From assembly GCA_025359685.1 (NCBI GenBank), contig JANYEY010000080.1, positions 1-58,116 of the forward strand: DNA of 58,116 nucleotides, read 5' to 3'. The notes beneath the pieces are model-generated. The model did not search any database and was not told where the DNA came from. It saw only the letters and a program-made list of their open reading frames with translations. The DNA is from Sphingomonadaceae bacterium. GTDB taxonomy: Bacteria > Pseudomonadota > Alphaproteobacteria > Sphingomonadales > Sphingomonadaceae. Shown piece by piece: positions 38,345 to 45,520 of this stretch. Made by a program: the position numbers and the translations under genes. How positions within the stretch are numbered: the first letter of the stretch is position 1; each line of letters begins with the position of its first letter.

Positions 38345-39420
38345 GAATCGCGATCTGCACCGACGCCTGGCAGCCGCAGATCAACGGCGTGGTCCGCTCG
38401 ATTTCGACCACGGTCACGCATTTGCTCAGCCGCGGGCACGAGGTTGAGCTGGTCACCCCCAGCCAGTTCCGGACCATGCCGATGCCCGGCTATGGTGAGA
38501 TCCGTCTCGCGCTCGCCCCGCGCTTCGGCACCCGCCGGACACTCAGCGATTTTGCCCCGGACATCGTCCACATCGCCACCGAAGGCCCGATCGGGTGGAG
38601 CGCGCGCGGCTGGTGCCTGGCGCATGGGGTGCCCTTCACCTCCGCCTTCCACACCCGCTTCCCCGACTACGCCGCGGTCCGCACCGGGCTCAGCGCCGAG
38701 CGGTTCTGGCCCTTGATGCGCCGTTTCCACGCCCCATCGCGGGCGGTGCTGGTCTCAACCCCGACATTGGGCGCGGAACTGGCAAGCCGCGGCCTGCCGC
38801 ACTGGAAGCTGTGGACCCGAGGGATCGACCACGACCTGTTCCGCCCCGGCCACGCCCCCCTGCCCGAACTTGGCGCGTACCCCGGCCCGGTGCTGCTTTA
38901 CGTTGGCCGGGTCGCGGTCGAGAAGAACCTGCCGCTGTTCCTCGATGCCGCAGTCCCCGGACACAAAGTGGTGGTCGGCGACGGACCAGCGCTCGAAGCG
39001 ATGCGCAAACGCTATCCCGAGGTCACCTTCCTCGGCGCGCTCAGTGGCGAGGCGCTGGCCCGGGCCTATTGCTCGGCCGACGTGTTTGTCTTCCCCAGCC
39101 GCACCGATACCTTCGGGCTGGTGATGATCGAGGCGCTGGCCTGCGGGCTGCCGGTCGCGGCGCTCCCCGTCCCCGGCCCGCTCGACATCATCGGCGCCAA
39201 GGGCCGCGGGCCTGATAATGACTTGCCGATGACGATCGGCGCGCTTGACGAGGATCTCGCCCAGGCGATCCACAAGGCGCTGCGGATGGACCCCCTCGCC
39301 GCCGCAGTGGCGGGCGCGGGCTATAGCTGGGAACGTGCGACTGACCAGTTCATCGCCGCGCTGCAGGAAGCGCAGGCTAAGCCGGCTCTGCCACGCCCTC
39401 GAACGATGGCTCCAGCCTGA
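38341..39420 (+). CDS. GT4-family glycosyltransferase (Agt-like glycolipid synthase)
   Basis: The 359-residue GT-B enzyme starts MRIAICTDAWQPQINGVVRS, typical of the MgtA/SqdX/Agt group, with the acceptor-side AFHTRFPDYAAVRTG and the donor-binding PSRTDTFGLVMIEALACGLP (E-x7-E type with Asp as first acid). Members add sugars or glucuronic acid to diacylglycerol. Coupled to a PlcP-like gene, it probably glycosylates the diacylglycerol released from phospholipids, making phosphorus-free lipids. A 3' overlap of 44 nt with the convergent Rrf2 gene is unusual. Substrate is inferred from the pairing. Confidence 0.82.
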   Translation: MRIAICTDAWQPQINGVVRSISTTVTHLLSRGHEVELVTPSQFRTMPMPGYGEIRLALAPRFGTRRTLSDFAPDIVHIATEGPIGWSARGWCLAHGVPFTSAFHTRFPDYAAVRTGLSAERFWPLMRRFHAPSRAVLVSTPTLGAELASRGLPHWKLWTRGIDHDLFRPGHAPLPELGAYPGPVLLYVGRVAVEKNLPLFLDAAVPGHKVVVGDGPALEAMRKRYPEVTFLGALSGEALARAYCSADVFVFPSRTDTFGLVMIEALACGLPVAALPVPGPLDIIGAKGRGPDNDLPMTIGALDEDLAQAIHKALRMDPLAAAVAGAGYSWERATDQFIAALQEAQAKPALPRPRTMAPA

Positions 39421-39823
39421 TCGGATCGGCGAGGCTCACCTTGTCGAGCATCGCCGCCATCTCGTCGCGCAGGGTCAGCATGAGGCCGCGCAGACGGCAT
39501 TCCGCCTCGGGCAGGCAGTTGTTGCAATGCTCATGCGCGTTGCGCGCGGCGCACGGCACCAGCGCCAGGCTCCCGCGCGTCAGCCGGATGATATCGCCAT
39601 AGCGCACATCGACCGGATCGAGCGCCAGCTCATACCCCCCGTCGCGCCCGCGAGTAGAGGCGACCACCCCTTCGCGCACCAGTTCGGACAGGATCACGGT
39701 CAGGAACTTGCGCGGGATATTCTGCGCCGCCGCGATCGTATCAAGCCGCACCGGTCCCTGCCGGTGGCAATCGGCGAGGTGCTGAAGCGCGCGGATCGAA
39801 TAGCGGGTTTTCTGGCTGAGCAT
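39377..39823 (-). CDS. Rrf2-family transcriptional regulator
   Basis: From the ATG at 39823 (MLSQKTRYSIRALQHLADCH) the 148-residue protein has the Rrf2 winged helix (about 1-80, with IPRKFLTVILSELVREGVVAS and GRDGGYELA). A cysteine cluster C91, C100, C103 and C109 (CAARNAHEHCNNCLPEAEC) follows. The first three could bind an Fe-S cluster as in IscR, although the spacing differs. It could sense redox or iron status. No isc/suf genes adjoin. Its 3' end overlaps the glycosyltransferase gene on the other strand by 44 nt. ATG at 39862 is less likely. Confidence 0.85.
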   Translation of the reverse strand: MLSQKTRYSIRALQHLADCHRQGPVRLDTIAAAQNIPRKFLTVILSELVREGVVASTRGRDGGYELALDPVDVRYGDIIRLTRGSLALVPCAARNAHEHCNNCLPEAECRLRGLMLTLRDEMAAMLDKVSLADPIRLEPSFEGVAEPA

Positions 39824-39879
39824 GGGCCTTGCATCAAAGCCCGCCGCGGGGCGCAATGTCAACCTGCGGAGTAGAAGGT

Positions 39880-40203
39880 TTACCCCTTCCGCTTCTTGCG
39901 CGCCGCGTACTTTGCATCGCGCGCGGCCTTCAGTTCCTCTTCACTCACGACCGGCGCTTTCGCGGCTTCGGCGGCGGCTTCGGCGGCGGCTTGTTTGTCG
40001 GCTTTCGCCTGGAGCATTGCGGCCTTTTTGGCGGCGCTCTTTTCGGCCTGGGCTTTTTCGCGGGCGGCTTGGGCGGCCTGGCGCTCGGCCACTATGGCCG
40101 GGTCGAGCGGGGCCTTGGCGGCCAATTTGGCCAGGGCCTTTTCGCGGGCCTGGCGGGCGAGTGCGGTGCGTTCTTCGAAGCTGGGGTCTTTGTAGGAAGC
40201 CAT
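39880..40203 (-). CDS. DUF6481-type alanine/lysine-rich protein
   Basis: The 107-residue protein begins MASYKDPSFEERTALARQAR and is almost entirely Ala, Lys, Glu and Gln in heptad-like order, predicting one long helix or coiled coil. It ends in a basic tail (KYAARKKRKG). The PSFEER start and composition match the DUF6481 family seen in sphingomonads (recalled, not searched). Function is unknown; it might bind nucleic acid through the basic residues. It lies 57 nt upstream of the Rrf2 gene on the same strand, so could share a transcript with it. Confidence 0.75.
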   Translation of the reverse strand: MASYKDPSFEERTALARQAREKALAKLAAKAPLDPAIVAERQAAQAAREKAQAEKSAAKKAAMLQAKADKQAAAEAAAEAAKAPVVSEEELKAARDAKYAARKKRKG

Positions 40204-40278
40204 GATTTTTTGCGGTTCTCTTGGTTTAGCGTGATTGATTGGGTTGGGGCTTAGCAGGTTTGGCGGGGTTTGGGCAGG

Positions 40279-40458
40279 CTCAGCCTGAACGGAATGAGAA
40301 GTAAGGGAAAGTAAGGGTCACGGCGGAGCCGTGACGTCGAAGGGCTCGCTTCGCCATGGGCTTGCGGCCCCCGGCCGGAATAAGCGCTGGCCGGCGGCCA
40401 CCGGCTTCCAAGCTACCGTTCGCAAGGGCAAACGTCGCTTGGGCACCTGCGCTTATTC
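40279..40458. other. Structured intergenic DNA downstream of lepA
   Basis: Three palindromes sit here. CAGGCTCAGCCTG (near 40274-40290) resembles the repeats at 52267 and 54250. GTCACGGC/GCCGTGAC (40317-40335, 3-nt loop) could terminate lepA, though no T-run follows. GAATAAGCGC (40378-40387) pairs with GCGCTTATTC (40449-40458), spanning the lepA stop. No ORF is credible. Confidence 0.5.
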
Positions 40459-42270
40459 TTCCCCCATCCTCAGCGCAGCGATAAACGCCTCCTGCGGGAT
40501 GCTGACATTCCCGTACTCGCGCATCCTCGCCTTGCCCTTCTTCTGCTTGTCGAGCAGCTTCTTCTTGCGGCTGATGTCGCCGCCATAGCATTTGGCGGTC
40601 ACGTCCTTGCGCATCGCCTGGATCGTTTCGCGGGCGATTACCTTGCCGCCGATCGCGGCCTGGATCGGCACCTTGAACAGGTGGCGCGGGATCAGGTCTT
40701 TGAGGCGTTCGCACATGCCGCGGCCGCGTTCTTCGGCGACGGCGCGGTGGACGATCATGGAGAGCGCGTCGACCGGCTCGTTGTTGACGAGGATGCTCAT
40801 CTTGACGAGGTCGCCTTCGCGCAGGCCGATCTGCTCGTAATCGAAGCTGGCATAGCCGCGGCTGATGCTCTTCAGGCGGTCATAGAAATCGAACACCACC
40901 TCGTTGAGCGGCAGTTCGTAATTCACCTGGGCGCGGCCGCCCACATAGGTGAGCCCGGTCTGCACCCCGCGGCGGTCCTGGCAGAGCTTGAGGATGGAGC
41001 CCAAGTATTCGTCCGGCGTGTAGATCGTCGCCTTGATCCACGGTTCGTCGATCTGTTCGATCCGGCTGGGATCGGGATAGTCGGCCGGGTTGTGGAGCAG
41101 GATCTCGCGCGCGTCGTCGGTCTTCGATTTGCGCAATTGGATGCGGTAGACCACCGATGGCGCGGTGGTGATCAGGTCAAGATCGTATTCGCGGGTCAGG
41201 CGCTCCTGGATGATCTCCAAGTGGAGCAGCCCGAGGAAGCCGCAGCGGAAGCCGAAGCCCAAGGCAGCGCTGCTTTCCATCTCGAAGGTGAACGAGGCAT
41301 CGTTGAGACGCAGGCGAGCGATCGATTCGCGCAACTTTTCAAAGTCCGCCGCGTCGACCGGGAACAGCCCACAGAACACCACCGGCTGGACTTCCTTGAA
41401 GCCGGGGAGCGCCTGGACCGCGCCGTTCTTGACGGTGGTGATGGTGTCGCCGACCTTGGCTTGCGCCACTTCCTTGATCTGCGCGGTGATGAAGCCGATT
41501 TCGCCGGGGCCAAGCTCGGCCAGTTGCTCGATCTTGGGGGTGAAGCAGCCGACCCGGTCAATCAGGTGTTCGGTCAGGCCGGCCATGAATTTGACCTGGA
41601 GGCCTTTTTTGAGCACGCCGTCGATCACGCGGACGAGGATGACCACGCCCAGATACGGATCGTACCAGCTATCGATCAGCATGGCTTTGAGCGGTGCGGC
41701 GGCGTCGCCGGTGGGCGGGGGGATCTTTTTGACGACGGCTTCGAGCACGTCCTTGATGCCGATGCCCGATTTGGCGCTGGTCAGGACGGCTTCGCTGGCA
41801 TCGAGGCCGATGACTTCCTCGATTTCGGCGCGGACTTTCTCGGGCTCGGCGGCGGGGAGGTCGATCTTGTTGATGACGGGGACGATCTCGTGGTCGTGCT
41901 CGATCGACTGGTAAACGTTGGCGAGGGTCTGCGCTTCGACCCCTTGTGCGGCGTCGACCACCAGCAGCGCGCCTTCGCAGGCGGCGAGGCTGCGGCTGAC
42001 TTCATAGGCGAAGTCGACGTGGCCGGGGGTGTCCATCAGGTTGAGTTCGTAGGTCAGGCCATCGTCGGCGGTGTAGCTGAGGCGGACCGTCTGGGCCTTG
42101 ATGGTGATCCCGCGTTCTTTCTCGATGTCCATGTTATCAAGGACTTGCTCGCTCATCTCGCGGTCAGTCAGCCCGCCGGTGAACTGGATCAGCCGGTCGG
42201 CCAAGGTCGACTTGCCATGGTCGATGTGAGCAATGATGCTAAAATTACGAATACGCGCGAGGTCAGTCAT
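40453..42270 (-). CDS. lepA: Elongation factor 4 (LepA)
   Basis: The 605-residue translational GTPase starts [21 protein letters not shown]1 HIDHGKST, switch RGITIKAQ, G3 DTPGHVDF and G4 NKID are all present, followed by domains II, III and V and the LepA-specific C-terminal region with [20 protein letters not shown]. LepA binds the ribosome and affects back-translocation or initiation under stress. It is divergent from bamD, with 100 nt between the starts. It is downstream-flanked by palindromes that may terminate it. Confidence 0.97.
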   Translation of the reverse strand: MTDLARIRNFSIIAHIDHGKSTLADRLIQFTGGLTDREMSEQVLDNMDIEKERGITIKAQTVRLSYTADDGLTYELNLMDTPGHVDFAYEVSRSLAACEGALLVVDAAQGVEAQTLANVYQSIEHDHEIVPVINKIDLPAAEPEKVRAEIEEVIGLDASEAVLTSAKSGIGIKDVLEAVVKKIPPPTGDAAAPLKAMLIDSWYDPYLGVVILVRVIDGVLKKGLQVKFMAGLTEHLIDRVGCFTPKIEQLAELGPGEIGFITAQIKEVAQAKVGDTITTVKNGAVQALPGFKEVQPVVFCGLFPVDAADFEKLRESIARLRLNDASFTFEMESSAALGFGFRCGFLGLLHLEIIQERLTREYDLDLITTAPSVVYRIQLRKSKTDDAREILLHNPADYPDPSRIEQIDEPWIKATIYTPDEYLGSILKLCQDRRGVQTGLTYVGGRAQVNYELPLNEVVFDFYDRLKSISRGYASFDYEQIGLREGDLVKMSILVNNEPVDALSMIVHRAVAEERGRGMCERLKDLIPRHLFKVPIQAAIGGKVIARETIQAMRKDVTAKCYGGDISRKKKLLDKQKKGKARMREYGNVSIPQEAFIAALRMGEE

Positions 42271-42370
42271 CCCGCGCCCTTAGCGACCGTTGCGCGCAGT
42301 GTCACGATGCGCGGCATAAACGGGACAACTTCACTTGGCGTTCAGGCTGGCTCTGGCTATAGGCTCCGGC

Positions 42371-43168
42371 ATGCACAGCCGTTCCCCGTTCAAGCTCGCC
42401 CTTTCGACCGCCATGTTTGCGGTGCTCCTGACGACTGCCGCTTGCGGTGGCCGCGGCGGCGGGCCGAAGGATACGGCATTCGTCGCGCGCGATGTCGATA
42501 CGCTTTATGCCGCCGCGAAGGACCGGCTCGACCGCGGCGATACGCTGGTTGCCGCCGCCCTGTTCGACGAGGTTGAGCGTCAGCATCCCTATTCCCCGTG
42601 GGCGCGCCGGGCGCAGCTGATGAGCGCGTTCTCGTACTACGTGGCGAAGGATTACAACAAGTCGGTCCAGGCGGCGCAGCGGTTCCTCTCGATTCACCCC
42701 GGCAACCGCGATGCGCCTTACGCTTATTACCTGATCGCGCTGTGCTATTACGAACAGATCAGCGATACCGACCGCGACCAGAAGATCACCATGCAGGCCC
42801 TGCAGGCGCTGACCGAGATTGTTCGCCGCTATCCCAACACCCAGTACGCATCCGATGCGCGGGTCAAGATTGACCTCGTCAACGATCACCTGGCGGGCAA
42901 AGAAATGCAGATCGGGCGCTTTTACGAGAAATCGGGCAAGTGGCTCGCCGCCTCGCTGCGCTTTCGCAATGTGATCGATACCTATCAGACGACCAGCCAT
43001 ACGCCGGAAGCGCTGTTCCGCATGGTTGAAAGCAACCTTGCGCTAGGCGTGCCGCAAGAGGCGCAGAAGTACGCGGCAGTGCTCGGGGCGAACTACCCGG
43101 GCAGCAAGTGGTACGAAAAGGCCTACAAGCTGGTGCAGAAGTACGCACCTGGCACGCAGGTAAAGTAA
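42371..43168 (+). CDS. bamD: Outer-membrane assembly lipoprotein BamD
   Basis: The 265-residue protein has a lipoprotein signal ending LLTTAACGG (lipobox Cys25) and a series of TPR-like helix pairs. DTLYAAAKDRLDRGDTLVAAALFDEVERQHPYSPWARRA is the BamD first repeat, and FLSIHPGNRDAPYAYYLIALCYYEQI the next. It is anchored to the inner leaflet of the outer membrane and works with BamA to insert beta-barrel proteins. The ATG at 42371 fits the signal. In many alphaproteobacteria bamD is followed by recN and ligA; here those lie about 8 kb away and on the opposite strand. Confidence 0.95.
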   Translation: MHSRSPFKLALSTAMFAVLLTTAACGGRGGGPKDTAFVARDVDTLYAAAKDRLDRGDTLVAAALFDEVERQHPYSPWARRAQLMSAFSYYVAKDYNKSVQAAQRFLSIHPGNRDAPYAYYLIALCYYEQISDTDRDQKITMQALQALTEIVRRYPNTQYASDARVKIDLVNDHLAGKEMQIGRFYEKSGKWLAASLRFRNVIDTYQTTSHTPEALFRMVESNLALGVPQEAQKYAAVLGANYPGSKWYEKAYKLVQKYAPGTQVK

Positions 43169-43187
43169 GCCGGCCCCTAGCTACGGG

Positions 43188-45416
43188 TTAGGCGATTTTT
43201 GTCTTGTGCTTGACGTCGGCTTGGCCGAACTTGGGCATGCTCAGCGCCGCACCTTGTTGCTGAATCAACTGCATCGGATATTGCCCTGGCGGCAGAGCCT
43301 GAAGCGGCATGCCGGCCTGGGCCATCACATATGGCGAAACGCGGTGCCGGGTACACAGGCCGCCAGCACCATCGTCGACTAGCTGGTGCTCGAACTCAAG
43401 GCCCTGCATCGATCCGGCCGAGCGCCGCGCGACTGCAACTGCCAACTGCCCTTCCCCGAAATCGACCACGAATTTGGTTCCCGTCGGAACATCGAGCAAA
43501 CCTTCGACCATGCAGCCGGCGCGTGAGAGGTTGCGCATCATTGCTTCGTAGCGATGGTCTTCGTGGATCAAGCCAACCCGGCGCAGCACGGTGCGGCGTT
43601 CGGGGCGATATTTGCTCGGCCCATCGGGCTCGATCACCCAGTCCCCGCTGAGCAGCGCCTCGCAGACGTCATCGAAGCCGACTGCCTGAGCGTAAATGAA
43701 GCCCTGAATCTGGCTGACCCCCAGCTTGCGCATCGCGTCGAGCTCGTCGTGGGCTTCAATCCCCTCGGCGGTCGTGTCCATCCCCAGAGCCTGAGCCAGG
43801 CTGACGATCGAGCTGATAATCGCGGCGTTGCGATTACCCGGCTGGGTCACCCCGGTAATGAAAGTCTTGTCGATCTTGATCTTGTCGAATGGCGCATGCT
43901 GAAGATACGAAAGCGATGAATAGCCGGTGCCGAAATCGTCGAGCACCAGCCTGACGCCCAGCAATTTGAGTGCGTTGAACATGTCCTCGGTCGCTTCGCG
44001 ATCGCCGAGGAAAATCGACTCGGTCAGTTCCAGCTCAAGCCGTTCGGGTGCAAGCTCGGCGTGCGCCAGCGCCTGAGCGACCACCGCAGCGAAGCCGGGA
44101 TTGGAAAACTGCATGGCCGAGACGTTGACCGAGACGCGTACGCTACCGGGGATCGACGCAGCGTCGGCGCAAGCCTGTTTCATGACCCAATCGCCCAACG
44201 CTCCGATAAGATTGCACTCTTCGGCGATCGGGATGAACACGCTAGGCGATACCGCGCCAAGGTCAGGGTGTTCCCAGCGGGCCAGAGCTTCCAAGCTGAC
44301 GACCTTGTTGGTCTTGGTGTCGACGATAGGCTGGTAAGCGACATGCATCTGGTCGCTGGACAGCGCGTCACGCAGGTCTTCTTCGATCTGGCGGCGACGC
44401 TCCGCTTCGCTGTGAAGGTCGCTCGAGTAGAACCGGAACTGGCCGCGACCGCCGCCCTTTGAGGCATAGAGCGCAAGGTCAGCCGAACGGACCAGCTCTT
44501 CGCTGGTGATCCCGTCATAAGGCGCGATTGCGATGCCGACTGAAGCACCGATCACGCAGCGGCTACCTTCGATCTGGTATGGTTGCGAAACCATGGTGAT
44601 GATCGTGCGGGCGATTTCGCCAAGCCGCCCGCGATCGTCGATATCGGGCAACACGATCTGAAATTCATCACCGCCAAGGCGGCCGATCTCGCAGTTCTTG
44701 TCAGTCACAACGCGCTGCAGGCGCTGCGCGACCTGTTTGAGCAGTTCATCGCCAGCCGGATGCCCCAGCGTATCATTGACCTGCTTGAACCGGTCAAGAT
44801 CGATCATCATGATCGCGCAGCAGCGTTTAGCTGATTGATAAGCCGTCAGCGTCGCATGAAGACGCTTGCCCATGCGGTGACGGTTGGCGAGCCCGGTGAG
44901 CGAATCATACTGGGCAAGGCGCGAGGCATCCTTCTGGCTCTGCCGCGTTGCAGTCACGTCCGATCCATTGCCGCGGTAGCCGATGAACGTTCCATCAGCG
45001 GCAAATTGCGGACGGCCCGAGATCGACCACCAGAGCTCGTTCTTTTCTACTGCGGCGCGAACAGACAGGTCGGCAAAGGTCTTGCGCGCGCTGAGGATCA
45101 GCGGCAACGGCCGTTCCAGCGCCTCGTCATCGTCGCGCTCAAGAATGAACAGCGATTGGACCGGGCGCCCGAGCAGCTCGGCTCGGCTGCAGCCCGCAGC
45201 ATCAGCCACGGTTTGCGAAATGTAGGTCAACGCGCCGTCCTGGTTGGTTGACCAGAACCAGCCCAGACCCGAAGCCTCATAATCATGCAGCAGCAATACG
45301 GCCTGCTTCAGCTCTTCCCCGCTCAGCGCCGCTTCCTTGCGCGCTGAGTCGGCACTGCCGCTCCCGCCCAGCATGGTGCGGAAACGGCCAAACGCTGAAG
45401 GCGAACTGGCAGTCAT
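43188..45416 (-). CDS. PAS-GGDEF-EAL-PilZ cyclic-di-GMP protein
   Basis: The 742-residue protein has a PAS domain (about 45-160), a GGDEF domain (165-335, RLGGDEF at 246-252), an EAL domain (350-595, SLEALARW with EAL at 376-378, DDFGTGYS at 493-500) and a C-terminal PilZ-like segment (605-690, RPERRTVLRRVGLI). It has no membrane helix. Both catalytic motifs are intact, so it could make and degrade c-di-GMP; no RxxD inhibitory site is visible before GGDEF. It is a close paralogue of the next gene, 104 nt upstream. Likely regulates motility or surface growth; the PAS ligand is unknown. Confidence 0.92.
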   Translation of the reverse strand: MTASSPSAFGRFRTMLGGSGSADSARKEAALSGEELKQAVLLLHDYEASGLGWFWSTNQDGALTYISQTVADAAGCSRAELLGRPVQSLFILERDDDEALERPLPLILSARKTFADLSVRAAVEKNELWWSISGRPQFAADGTFIGYRGNGSDVTATRQSQKDASRLAQYDSLTGLANRHRMGKRLHATLTAYQSAKRCCAIMMIDLDRFKQVNDTLGHPAGDELLKQVAQRLQRVVTDKNCEIGRLGGDEFQIVLPDIDDRGRLGEIARTIITMVSQPYQIEGSRCVIGASVGIAIAPYDGITSEELVRSADLALYASKGGGRGQFRFYSSDLHSEAERRRQIEEDLRDALSSDQMHVAYQPIVDTKTNKVVSLEALARWEHPDLGAVSPSVFIPIAEECNLIGALGDWVMKQACADAASIPGSVRVSVNVSAMQFSNPGFAAVVAQALAHAELAPERLELELTESIFLGDREATEDMFNALKLLGVRLVLDDFGTGYSSLSYLQHAPFDKIKIDKTFITGVTQPGNRNAAIISSIVSLAQALGMDTTAEGIEAHDELDAMRKLGVSQIQGFIYAQAVGFDDVCEALLSGDWVIEPDGPSKYRPERRTVLRRVGLIHEDHRYEAMMRNLSRAGCMVEGLLDVPTGTKFVVDFGEGQLAVAVARRSAGSMQGLEFEHQLVDDGAGGLCTRHRVSPYVMAQAGMPLQALPPGQYPMQLIQQQGAALSMPKFGQADVKHKTKIA

Positions 45417-45520
45417 AAGCGAAGCAAAACCCCTTTGAGAATTCGAACCAGGTTCATTGCAAAGCCATAGTCAGACATGGTTGAAAATTGGCTAACGCGC
45501 AGCTTTCCGGGCCCGCATCG

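Noticed and set aside
40681..42576. 631-residue plus-strand ORF
   Set aside because: It is antisense to lepA, runs into the bamD gene region in another frame, and is low-complexity in Asp, Leu and Val.
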